A model generated the notes under the pieces. The model saw only the letters and a list, made by a program, of their open reading frames with translations, searched no databases and was not told the DNA's origin. Shown here one piece after another: positions 10,775 to 21,582 of a stretch of DNA of 64,000 nucleotides (position 1 is the first letter of the stretch; every line of letters begins with the position of its first letter). The DNA is from Wuchereria bancrofti (taxonomy: Eukaryota > Nematoda > Chromadorea > Rhabditida > Onchocercidae): contig SSBO01000012.1 in the NCBI GenBank assembly GCA_005281725.1, positions 3,730,102-3,794,101 of the forward strand. The letters are read 5' to 3'. The position numbers and the translations under genes are program-made.

Positions 10775-13700
10775 ATGTTGAAAAGCGTTTTCCCAAAAAG
10801 ATCAAAAAAACGACCGCTTGAACATATCACTAATGATGATGGCAATTTTTTAAAGAAAGAAGATGAAGATGAAGTGGTCAATAAGTTTTGGTTAGTAAAC
10901 TGTTCTTTCAAAATTAATTTTTCATTTGCAGTAAATCAAATTGAAACACATTTAAACTTGAACTGAAGAGCAAAAAGGCAAATGTGTTATTTGATGCAGC
11001 TTATATGCCATCTTTGACTCTTTTGTGATTGTCTCCATCTTTGACTGTCCTTTGAAATCTAACTTGAAAATTTCATGAAAATACATCTGCTTGATCACCT
11101 GAGATTAAGGCATATACGTACGGTGTTTTGAACAGGTTTTGGAGGTGCTGTTGCAGTTAAGATTAAGAAAACAGGATAATATACTTTCCTTCCTACCTCC
11201 TCTACTTCCTCTCGGAATATCTGTTAAACTGAATGATCCGCCTTTATAATTATTCATTTTGAAATAATGAAATACTACCGAAAATCATGCTACTAATTTA
11301 GTTTTTGTCACGATAAGAAGCTTGGTAAAGAGTCACTACGATTGGTTATTTTGGCTGAAAGTGAACGGCGGCTGTTGTTCGATAGCGAAACTGTTTTGCC
11401 GGTGAATACGCCTGACATTTCGGCTAAAACACCACTTTCAAACTGTGGTCGGTTTCGGGTAAATTATGGATTTCTTTCAGAATACTTTCATGGGTTCAAA
11501 AATACGATCAGCATATTTTAATTTTATCGGAGAGGTTGTTAGTGGTTGTATCCGTGTCCTGGTGAGGATTCAGCGGATATCGATACTGTTGTCAGCATTC
11601 ATTTAAGGAAAAGTCATTTTCGATAGAAACTTATATGAAAGGATGATGTTACCGAAGCTTTTCAGTTTCTAAGACATCGTCCAGATGTTTCCTGTATTGG
11701 ACAAATGATATTTGGTTCGCTGTCCACAACAAAAAATGAATCTTTCAAAATACATTCTTTAAGGTAGTTTTTTCGCTTGTTAAAATTACCGTAACATCCT
11801 CTCATCCCAGAAAGAGTGACCGTTGCTTTGACGAGCTTTGATGTGACCACCTGAATGATTTGTAGAATGATTTGTACATGGCAGACATATCCGGCCCAAA
11901 CAGGAAGTAGATAGGTCAATAGAAAAAGCCTTGGTCTAGGTAGGTGCTGTGAAAATGTAGGTATAGTGCTGCAAAAAATTCATTGTTTTTGAATTTTTGA
12001 CAATGAGTAATATACTGTATGTGTATAAATTTATTTGTACTTTCGCTGGCGTTTCCAGTACTGCTAACGATTCATTCTGCTACTGATTAGTTACGGAAGG
12101 GTGAAAATCAATTTAAATTCGTCTTAAATTTTTGAAAAAAAGCGAAGGCGAGTTTTACGTTTTCGCTGGTCAGATTTCCTTTCCATCTAAATCTTTAGTT
12201 TTTTACGTTTCATATTTCATGGAATGGAATGACATAACAGTAGAGTTTTCAGAACTTTTTTTTTTTCAGTGATAGTAAACAAGTTATGGTAAGTCGCATT
12301 ATTTCAGTCCCAAAAATGGCAAGACCATCAAACAGGTATCACTTTAATACCATAAGTGTCTTAATGCCATAAATGTTTTTGTTTTTATATTTGCAGTGTA
12401 TTTTCCAGATCATCTGATTTCGATCTGCCCACTGCGCGACTTTATTATTTTTTCTTCTGAGTTTCAAGATTGAGGGGATTGGTAATTCAGATTTTTTATT
12501 CTGAGTTTAATCGAATATATTTATTTTCACAGTTTATGTGTTAAGGATTTATCTGCAATAATTGTTTCAGCTACAACAAAATATCCGTTGATAGTACTAG
12601 TAGTGCTGATTCGGAAAGCACTTATTCAACAGTTTGCTCACTGGAAGGATTGCGCAGTCGACCACATTACAGTTCACAATTGACTGATCCTCCTGAAGGT
12701 TTCATAGTACTATTCTTGAAATCACTGTTGTTTTAGTCTTACTGTTTTAAAACAATACATTTACATTGATACAAAAAATTATATAGATATACAAACGAAC
12801 AAGTTCTCAAATACATACACAAAGACTAATGACATTCCAGTTTGGACTGCCGGCAATTGTTCAGTTGTTGACATGTTAAGCTTCTCTCAAAATTACTTGC
12901 GTTTATGTAACTTTATTTTCTTTTATGTGACTCACTCTATAATTTTTAAACACTAGATAATCTAATGACCATTTGCCTTGATTATCTCGAAGAAATTTAT
13001 ATGTAGCAGTTGATTCACTGAAAGACGCATGTAAAATTTGTTTCCAGAATATAGTATAATTGAATTCTTTGTAGGTTTTACCCGAGTGCGGGGTGCTTTC
13101 CTACAATTGGACACTGAAGAAGGAAGTATAAAGCCTTGCCGGTCTTTTTCATCTAGTCGTCTTTCCCGATATCGTCGTATGCAACTTGCACAGCGGGGCA
13201 ATTTATGTGATGAAAGTAAAATATTTGCATTTTCCGAAGCTTCATCAGTGGTTTCATGTGACTAATACCTATAAAATCTAATAGAAGAGGTTAACTGAGA
13301 ACATTCTGAATGGTAAAATAATGGTCGTTCCAAAAGTAATACTCCCTGGTTAAAACAAAATATTAACTGCTATTTGAACATTTCCATGCCTTGATTTATG
13401 GTGTTTCCCACTTTCTACCTTTAATGGGACTTAAGATGGGGAAAGATCAGTGTGTTTCGAGTAGTTTTGGCTTGAAGAAATCTTAAAAAATAACAAGTAT
13501 TATTTCAGATTTTATTGAGCTTGCAATAAATCATTAGCTTAAACTGTTTTTATAAAATTCTTAATTTGAAGACTTTTCAGTTTTGCTTAAAAAATGAGAT
13601 TTCTTTTCAAGAATAAGTGTAAATAAAACTATTGTAGGCTACTATTCAAGATGTTCAATATTACATTTTGTGATATCTTCTGTTATGTCCAGTAACTTCA

Positions 13701-16700
13701 GGATAATGCATTTTGTGTCTGTCTTTCATTGACAATTCCCTTATCTGTAATTACTCATACACTCAAGATTCTCTAGTATACATAAGGTTTTCAGAAACGT
13801 CTCCATACCTTTTAAGTCTTCATTACTGAAGTTCAGATTAACATAATCCTAAGTTCATTATTGAAATCAAAAATTTTGTTGTCGCTTTTTTTAAGACGAT
13901 AACCGATTCATAACGTTCATTTTCCCAAAGTTGCACAAAGTTATATCAGCAGAATTTTTTGATGTATAAATTATGAAACAATTCATTTCCGAAATTGATG
14001 CACTTCATTCCATTCGTCACTTTCACTTCATTAAGTGTTCTCCAATTTGTATGTTAGACATTACCTTTTATTTAACTTCTTGTTTTATGTTTGAGAATAT
14101 TTGTGGTCAGGCGATTTTACAGTGTAATACCTTTCTCATTTCTGTAAAATTCTTTAGTTTCTTGATTTTTTGAGATGATATTTTTTTCTGTTGATTTTAA
14201 TAGAGATAGAGAATCTTTTTTTCATCTCTATGATATGAGGCCCTGTCTTAATACCGGCCAGAGCATAATGAGAAAAAAAAAAGCACTAAATATACATCGT
14301 TTTTTTCCTCATGAAAATATCTAAACGATAGTGTCTGTTGTATCAAAACCGTCAGTGGTCCGCAAGATGAAGGAAAACTATTGAAATAGAAGGCATTAAT
14401 GACTCTTAGTACGATGCTTTATGATATTTGGCACTGGAAAAAAAGTTCTAAAAAAAATTTAAAAAATTTAGGTTTAAAACCGACGTAAGGTAATGTAAGT
14501 ATACCTTTCCATAGATGTGCTGGATTCATCTTAACTAAAACTAAGGTGGTAATAAAGATTCAAAGTAGATGTGCACTTTTTGTGAATATATATGGTAAGG
14601 GATCCAAGAAAAGTAAAGTATTAAGGAACAACAAATCTGGTTGTATTGAAATTATTACCAAAAGTTGTTTTATCTATTATGGAGTTATCTTCCACAAAAG
14701 AAATACTGTTAAGAGTTTCTGTTCTGTAATTAGAGATGCTTTCCTAGCTCTCAAAATTTGATAGTTTTCCACTGCTTTTTGCTGTTACTATAGTAACTTA
14801 TCATTGCTGTGATTCGTATTTAAGCCGTAATTAAACCTATCTTTCAGATAACTCCGGTCGTTGGTGCATACGAAGTCGTTTGAGTAGTTGTAGTTCAATA
14901 GCAGACGAAGAATCGAGACAGATTGCAATTGGAGTTTTATTTCGGTGAATTTTTTTCAGTATTTTATTCACACATGACTTTATGCAAGCAGCCTGAAACT
15001 CTGGTTGAGAGATAGAAAACTGGTAGGAAGCTAACCTGTGCTCTCCAGACAAAATTTTATGCTGACTTATAAACTGACCAGTTCGTAGTACTCTCGTCTT
15101 GGCTATCATGAAACTTTATATGAGATATCGTATTTCATATATTGCTGTTGTCATGCGATGGAACAAACCCAATTTTCAAAAAAAAGTTCCGGTGAATGGT
15201 TTTATTCCCATGTATTGTCTTTTCCAGAGAAGAAGAGAAACAGTTTTTGCTTTGCCATATTCCTCTTATTGAAATTGAAATCATCAAACTGGAAGCTCAA
15301 ATTCTGAAAGCAACACTCTCTCGCACCCGTTTTTTGCATTTATTATTTGAGGTTGGTCTGGTGCATTTATTTCTCATATTTGAAAATTTGTGCTGTTATA
15401 GGTTTGTGTCGTAAAAACGGCACACTTAAATTACATTCAAGTCGTAATATCCTTTGCCAGCTGTTTGATCAATCAATCACCAAACAATTTCGTATCTATA
15501 ATTAATCTAAGTCAAGATCTTTAATCCATTAAGTTTATTACTTTCTCTTTCTCACTACAAAAGACCAGCTGTTAATAATCTTTGTTTTTCATAAATCAAA
15601 TCTCTCCCCTAGATCCCAACTGTCATTCAGTTCGGTATGTAAACTATTAGGCATTTCTCCAAAAAGTTTTTTGGGCATTCGTTCTTGGAATTCATCCTTT
15701 CGGTCATTCTTTGGTCATTCCTTCCTTTCTTTTTTTTTTCCTTCCTTTGAGTTAGCCTTCGATAATACCTTACTGCTTATAATCATATCATATCTTTCAT
15801 TGCGCATTGCTTTGTTGGTTTAATTAACCAAGTTTGATATCAAATAAAATATCTGACAATCGATACACTCCACGACAGTTTGGTTCCGCCAAGATGACTT
15901 TAAATGTTTGTTGAAATGACTCTGAATGTTAAGTTCGTCATTATTTTATATTTGTTTAAATAGAACTTATTAACTTTTTGCAGAAATATATAGTACGCAG
16001 TTTTATTTGCAGGCGTGGTTAGAGTTCGTACATAATGTTTGTCTGTTGTACAATTCATACCGGTTTCGTTCTCCCGTTTGGTTGAGTTTGATGAATGAAA
16101 GGGAGTATGCTTCAACAGCTAACAACTTCTGCACTAATTTAGCTGCACTGATTTGTGAATATGATTTGAAATCCACGCGATAGTGAGTTTTATTTTTCTC
16201 TTTAAAGTTGTCAAAAAAAACCTTTTCTCTTTCGCTTACAAGGTTTTATAAGTGTGACATAATTATTCGAAATTGAAAGTGTTTCAGCTTTCTATCCACT
16301 TTATTATCTTGTGTTTTAATGAACCATCTTGCGTGGGTCGCCAGTGTCACTCCATCGGAAGACTGTGAAGATCTTCATCGTTCGCTTCTAATGGGAACGG
16401 TAAGAATTTGAAATGTATCGTTCAAAATCTTACATTTACATCGACCTTCTTAGCTCAGGTATAAATCATGATATTATTGGTTTGTACATCCCAAAATTCG
16501 TCTGTAATTATACAATTTTAAGCTGTGCTAAATTTTAAATTCCAGAGCGGAAGTTCAGATTGTATGCGTTATCCCTACAATGCGCAGTTAGCTCAGTACA
16601 TGGAAATAAGTGGTAGTGTGGGCGGTGCTACACGTTTAGCTCGAACAGTTATCATCGGAAATGACATGAAATTAATCACGCATTTGCTTTATATCCTCAC

Positions 16701-18477
16701 ATATTTTGTTCGATGTTCAGCAATTCAACCAAATGGAAATAAAGGTATTTCTAAATCTTCACGTACCTAAACTGCTTTCTTGCATTTAATAATGGTTGTT
16801 TATTGGATAATCGATTTTTTTTTTAATTAAGTTACCACACCAGAACTCGTTGAATATTAGATGAAGTTTGAGCTTTGGAGCTCTTCCACACCCATCAAAA
16901 GGCAGCATCGGTAGCATCAGTGGATTTTCAAGCATCATCAAATTTTTACAGCTGACAAATGGAATTCACATCCAGGAATGAGGTCTTTCTCACCGATCAG
17001 TTGTAGCGAAAATAGTAATGTTGATTTTGGCAAGAAATACTCGTCAAGAGAGGAAGGTATGCTGTCAAAAATTAAAACCGGCTTTCTTGGAATTTATTTG
17101 GAATATGGGGAAGCTTATGAATATTGCTGAAATACAATTTTAAAGCTAAAGAGCCAGAGTTCGTGGTTCTTCGAGAGACAGCAGAACCGAGTGTTAGTGC
17201 GAAACGTTGTGGATGGTGTTTTCCGTTAACGTGTGACACTGGTGACTCGACGGATACAAGTTTGGCTTGGTCCATGTTGGCTGGACCTTGTGATTCTTAT
17301 TGCTCACATTTTGTTATATGCGGGTTACGCTTGGCTGCCATTGACTTGGAAGAGGTTTGTTTATGTGGATTTCAATTAAGTTGTATTCATTTTATTGCAT
17401 TGTGAAGAAATCTGTCCGCTAACCGTTCAACATTCGCAAATCTGATTGTTCAGAATTTTTTTCTTCTTTTTTTTTTTGGAAGCTTCTATTTAAAAGCGAC
17501 AGAATTCATCCGAATTTTAAATATATGGCCGTTTGTCAAACTCTTTTTTGTTTGCATAAAGGATTTAACGGTTGCCTGTTGAAGAGTAATAGTTCATAAT
17601 AGTTTTTTATTTTGAGTAAAGCTTCATTTCATATGTTACTACTCTGTGCTGTACGTCATAGAAAAAAAAAAGCTAATACTTAGGGAGACGAGCACTAAAA
17701 AGTGGAGCAGGTAAGGTTTAAATTGTTCATGTAAATACCTTTAGTTGCGCACTATTCCAGACTTATTGCTCAGTGATGTGCCACATAAAAAATGGGGAAT
17801 CAGAATTGATCAACACATCATTTCCCAAGTCGTCTTTTTCATCAGCTGCTAATTCTGCACCATTTAGTCCAACTGTTGTAGTACTTGCCGATGCCACAAA
17901 CTACACTGTGAAGGTTTGATTTTGTTGATCATGAATGATTCCACAAGAAGGTTAACTACGCTTTTTTTTAAATTTTAAGATTTCTAAATTTTAATTTCGA
18001 CTTAAACATTTTCTTAACGAGTTCAGTTACGAAGTAGTGATGTTTTCGATAGAACATACCAGTATAGTATAAATCGATAATTTCTTGAACTTCATTCATT
18101 CCTTAATGTTATGGAATTGTGTGATGCAGATGATATCGGGAGATGATACAAGTGTTGATGAAAGTCTAATGACGGCACCATGTGATGCAGTAGTTACGAT
18201 GCTTGAGCAGTTCGGTGATTTGTATCGGCTTGGCGCAGCGCCAACATTTTTGTTATCATTCATTGAAGACTGCTTGAGTCATATCTTGACACGGTCATTG
18301 TCACTGGTGGAACTGTTGGGTGGTACCACAGGAAACAAGGGCAGAACACAGGTTACACCATCCACAGTCACGGCAGAACGTGTTGTGAGTGTTATTGGCT
18401 GTGATTACTCCGATTTACGTCTTATTGTTAATGTTGCTGCTGTATACTACCCTTCCGTTTTACAAGCTATTATATAA
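10775..18477 (+). CDS. FNIP: Folliculin-interacting protein (FNIP1/2 orthologue)
   Basis: FNIP binds folliculin to form a RagC/D GTPase-activating complex at the lysosome, and also binds AMPK and HSP90. Fifteen exons: 10775-10890, 11302-11458, 11666-11763, 12270-12335, 12571-12698, 13075-13215, 14848-14944, 15228-15351, 16013-16182, 16288-16399, 16546-16744, 16952-17056, 17146-17354, 17761-17913, 18130-18477 (2223 nt, 740 aa, every junction in phase). Family-specific stretches: N-terminal ESLRLVILAESERRLLFDS; IGQMIFGSLSTTKNESFKIH; central RQIAIGVLFR; NHLAWVASVTP; YPYNAQLAQYMEISGSVGGA followed by RLARTVIIGNDMKL; YILTYFVRCSAIQ; C-terminal VSVIGCDYSDLRLIVNVAAVY to the stop. Start chosen at 10775 because MLKSVFPKRSKK matches the basic start of vertebrate FNIP. 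It is about 400 residues shorter than human FNIP1; the long disordered middle is missing. Confidence 0.92.
13216..14847 (+). other. Large FNIP intron (1.6 kb)
   Basis: AT-rich, no phase-compatible exon and no recognisable nested gene on either strand. The short open frames (for example 13973-14173) are low-complexity and unsupported. Confidence 0.7.
15817..15838 (+). other. 22-bp near-match to the nematode SL1 leader, inside an FNIP intron
   Basis: The 22 bases match the canonical SL1 exon at 20 positions (mismatches at positions 11 and 22). The following sequence does not resemble an SL RNA body: no donor GT directly after it and no obvious Sm site. It lies in intron 15352-16012 in sense orientation. 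Probably a relic or chance match rather than a working SL gene. Confidence 0.4.
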
Positions 18478-19843
18478 GCAGTGTTTTACCTAATTCTCCC
18501 TATGCTTCTTTCACATTTTATTATGAAGCCTTCATTATCTGTTTAGAGCAATGATTTAAAATGTTCACAAGAAAACAGGAAATTCAGCAGTCTACTGTTT
18601 GAATAAGATTTCTAAACACCCCAAGCTTTCGCTACGAATATTGTAGTCTTTCTTTGTCCGTATTCAATTTTCAAGTGAGCTATTGTTTCTCAATATGCCA
18701 TTGCCTTGCATTTTATCGTGCATTATCAGTTTTAAATGGTTTTATTTGCATTCTTTCGAAGATTTTTCTTTACTCAATTCCAAACACTCAAAAAAACTTT
18801 GCTCAGAAATGACTGGTAATATTCATATATATTCTGTATGATGGGAATTTTGTGTATTATCTACTCGTATTTTACAGTCTGCTTGTATTCCTTCATGTGT
18901 ATCAAATAATATGCTTTCTACCCTGGTTTTTTTTATGGTAGAGCTTATGTATGATAGCTATACAACTTCCTCCGAGTAAAAATCAATTATCTTTCCATCT
19001 GCAGTATACATATATATGAAAGTATCTTCGATTGTAAAGGGATCCGTTTCGTAACTCCTTTTGACCAGAATAAACAGAGAAATGCGCATATCATTTACTG
19101 CCTGCTTTACATTCAATCATGAGGATATTATTTGGTATGGGTTTGTGGTATAGACCAAGTGTCCTGGTAACTAGCATTCCTGTCCTTTACAGCGGCTGAA
19201 TGGTTGGGAAGATAAATCCAGTCTCTAGACTGCATAAACCTACTAGGACTGAGGGGATGTTATCCTTGGCCAATAGTCAGCATAAGCGGGAATTCAGTTC
19301 AGTTACGTTGCTGTTTATCTCTTGCGGTTACCTACATTTCGTCAGGTGTGGCGTCAAAGAAATTCTAGTAGGGCCGGTACCAGTCTTCCCAACTTTTCCA
19401 CCATGTGGCATAACACGGCTGACCGATCTACCTCCTCCCTTGCACTCACCGTTGTTCTTTTATCTCCCTTCACTTGCTTCAGTGCATCTCTCGGATATTC
19501 TGAAATGGACTTGTCCAGAACCAGATTCCTTATGTTAGTTGGCTACATAGGCGCATCGAGGTCGGATGAAAAGTTTGGTTTTAGAGGACCCAAAAGTTAA
19601 GGAAATCATGTATTCGTGTGACTGAGGGTGGGAGACTAATGCTTGGGAGATCGGTAGGGTTGATTAATCTGATCGTTCGAATCAGTGCGTAGTTTGGAGA
19701 GTTATGTGACATTTCTGTCAAGAAAAAGATCGTGACATAATTTTCTGTGTTGAATTTCACGACTCCTGTGGGATTATCGTTGCAGGAATCATTGCTGATC
19801 AACAGAATTGCTAAATCGTTATTTGCTGGAAGTTGGAAAAGTG
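18478..19843. other. Intergenic region between FNIP and UBL4A
   Basis: The left part is the FNIP 3' UTR. About 19130-19720 is visibly richer in G and C than its surroundings and has a 112-codon open frame (19200-19538) without recognisable homology or codon-phase support. A possible spliced-leader acceptor (TCGTTGCAG) lies near 19785, about 60 nt before the UBL4A start. Confidence 0.6.
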
Positions 19844-20930
19844 ATGAAACTCTATGTGAAAAGAGTAAATGCAAAGGGTGGCGTCTTCACAATCACTGTA
19901 ACTTTTTCCTATTTCGTTTTGCTTTCCTGTATCTTTGATAATTTTAATCTGTTGTAAAGGTAGGTAATAATGGACTTGATTATATTTTTACCAAGTTTTG
20001 CCTGTTGTATTTAGGTTGATGGCAAAGATACGGTAGCAAGTTTGAAGCAAAGAATTGGTGGTGTTCTGGATCTGTTTCCAGATGCTGTGCGTTTGCTTCA
20101 CCAAGGACATCCTCTCAGCAGTAAGTTTCCTGGAATTTCTTCCTTTCAGAAACTAAAGTAGCGCGTTTGTATGACTGCATACTTCTGATAACGAAAGCTG
20201 GAACTAGAGCAGAAAATGTTTTGAATTGGATCCCCTTGATTTATGCTATACATCTGTCGCGAACCGTTTTCCATGCCAGATTTTGTCAATATAGCATGAC
20301 TCGCTTTTTTTCTTACCGAAGTTGACTTTATCTTAAAAGGGACTCTTTAATTTTCGTGCTGCTTTGAATATCGAAGGACAGAACTGGACATAAATACCCA
20401 ACCGTGGGAGTTTGAGTTGTAGGTGCAGAGGCGAGTCTTGGATCGTACGGTATCGAAGATAGCAGCCGAATAAATGTTGTTTATGTTCCATCTACTGATA
20501 TGAACTCGACAGTTTCAAAAGTTTTGAGCAGCTTTCTTTTTGACCAGTGTCCTCCAAATGTTCTACCAGCGATTGCCGAGAGATACCAATTCGTTAGTAA
20601 TTTCGATAAAAATTGTTGCATTAATAAACGAACTGACATTAGCCGAACTGACATTAAAATTAATAAATGAAGGATCAAAATATGTAGTTCCCTGCGGCGT
20701 GGAAAAAAAAACAGATCCACAATGGATTTCGTACCTTCTATTTTACAAAATCGAGGCTCAAATTTCAAAACAGCCATATAATTAGTTTTAAGAGTTATTT
20801 CCTTCCTTAAGAATTTAAGAATTTGATTTGATTCTAAAAATCCTTTCAGAGTTTGGCAAAAAAAGTTAAAAGCTTCAATTTGGATGAATTGGAGCGTTAT
20901 GCAAAGTTCAGGAACCAACACATTCCTTGA
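19844..20930 (+). CDS. UBL4A: UBL4A/GET5-type ubiquitin-like protein
   Basis: UBL4A links the BAG6 complex to the tail-anchored-protein targeting (TRC/GET) pathway and to triage of mislocalised proteins in the cytosol. Four exons, 19844-19897, 20015-20120, 20423-20592 and 20850-20930, join in phase to give 136 aa (human UBL4A is 157). Residues 1 to about 75 form the ubiquitin-like fold (MKLYVKRVNAKGG; VASLKQRIG; VRLLHQGHPLS; INVVYV). The tail (VSKVLSSFL...IAERYQFSLAKKVKSFNLDELERYA) matches the C-terminal BAG6-binding helices of UBL4A (VLARHF...RDYERSLSRLTLDDIERLA). It converges with ATG7, leaving about 650 bp between stops. A 175-codon open frame lies antisense to it and is judged a shadow. 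Confidence 0.82.
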
Positions 20931-21582
20931 TTTGCGCAGTTCCCATTGCATGCGACTCAAAAATTTCCAAAGCAAATATCTGTTGTCATATATTCCAGTA
21001 CGACCCATATGTTCGTGTTAATTATGCACACCTGTGTTTAAATATAGCAGAATGATTTTCGCGAACAGAAACTGTGCTACTCGATCATTGTTCCCTCACC
21101 CTGACTATAAAAAAATTTCTTATTTTAAAGGTAACTTTGTAGTAAGGAAGTCGAACTTTTCATTAACAGATATGTAAAATGCTACTGAGTAGGTCGGTTT
21201 CAAAACTGAATTGTAGAAGCAAAATTGGACCTGTAAAACGATAAAACAAACAGAAGCTAGAATTCAGAACAATTGTGATTAGAAATTTGGTAGATTGTAC
21301 TGTCCTGGACGTAAAGTATTTAAAAACTGTGACAAATACCGACGAGTGTTGAAATAGAAGGAACTAAAGGAGAAAAAAACAATTTCGAAAAATAAAAATT
21401 TATATTTAAAAAGTAGTTATCACTGAAAACAATATCTTCAGGAAGATTTGGTATTTTTTTGCAGCTATTTCATGGGCAATGAGTTAAAATCATACTACGG
21501 TAATGATAATAAGAACAAATATAAAAACCATATCACAAAGGAAAGGGAACAAGATCAAACAAGTCGAACTATTTAAAACTTA
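20931..21582. other. Shared 3' intergenic region, UBL4A and ATG7 converging
   Basis: 652 bp, AT-rich, expected to hold both 3' UTRs. Nothing else recognised. Confidence 0.7.

Noticed and set aside
11480..11561. Alternative FNIP exon after the strong acceptor TTTCTTTCAG at 11480
   Set aside because: It would leave a 22-nt intron or break the phase. The exon 11666-11763 (IGQMIFGSLSTTKN) fits both phase and homology.
19200..19538. 112-codon plus-strand frame
   Set aside because: No domain, no compatible exon partners, proline/serine-rich composition typical of chance frames in a GC-richer patch.
20481..21008. 175-codon open frame on the minus strand
   Set aside because: It lies antisense to the two last exons of UBL4A, which join in phase and match the family. 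It has no recognisable domain itself. Kept only as a side observation.
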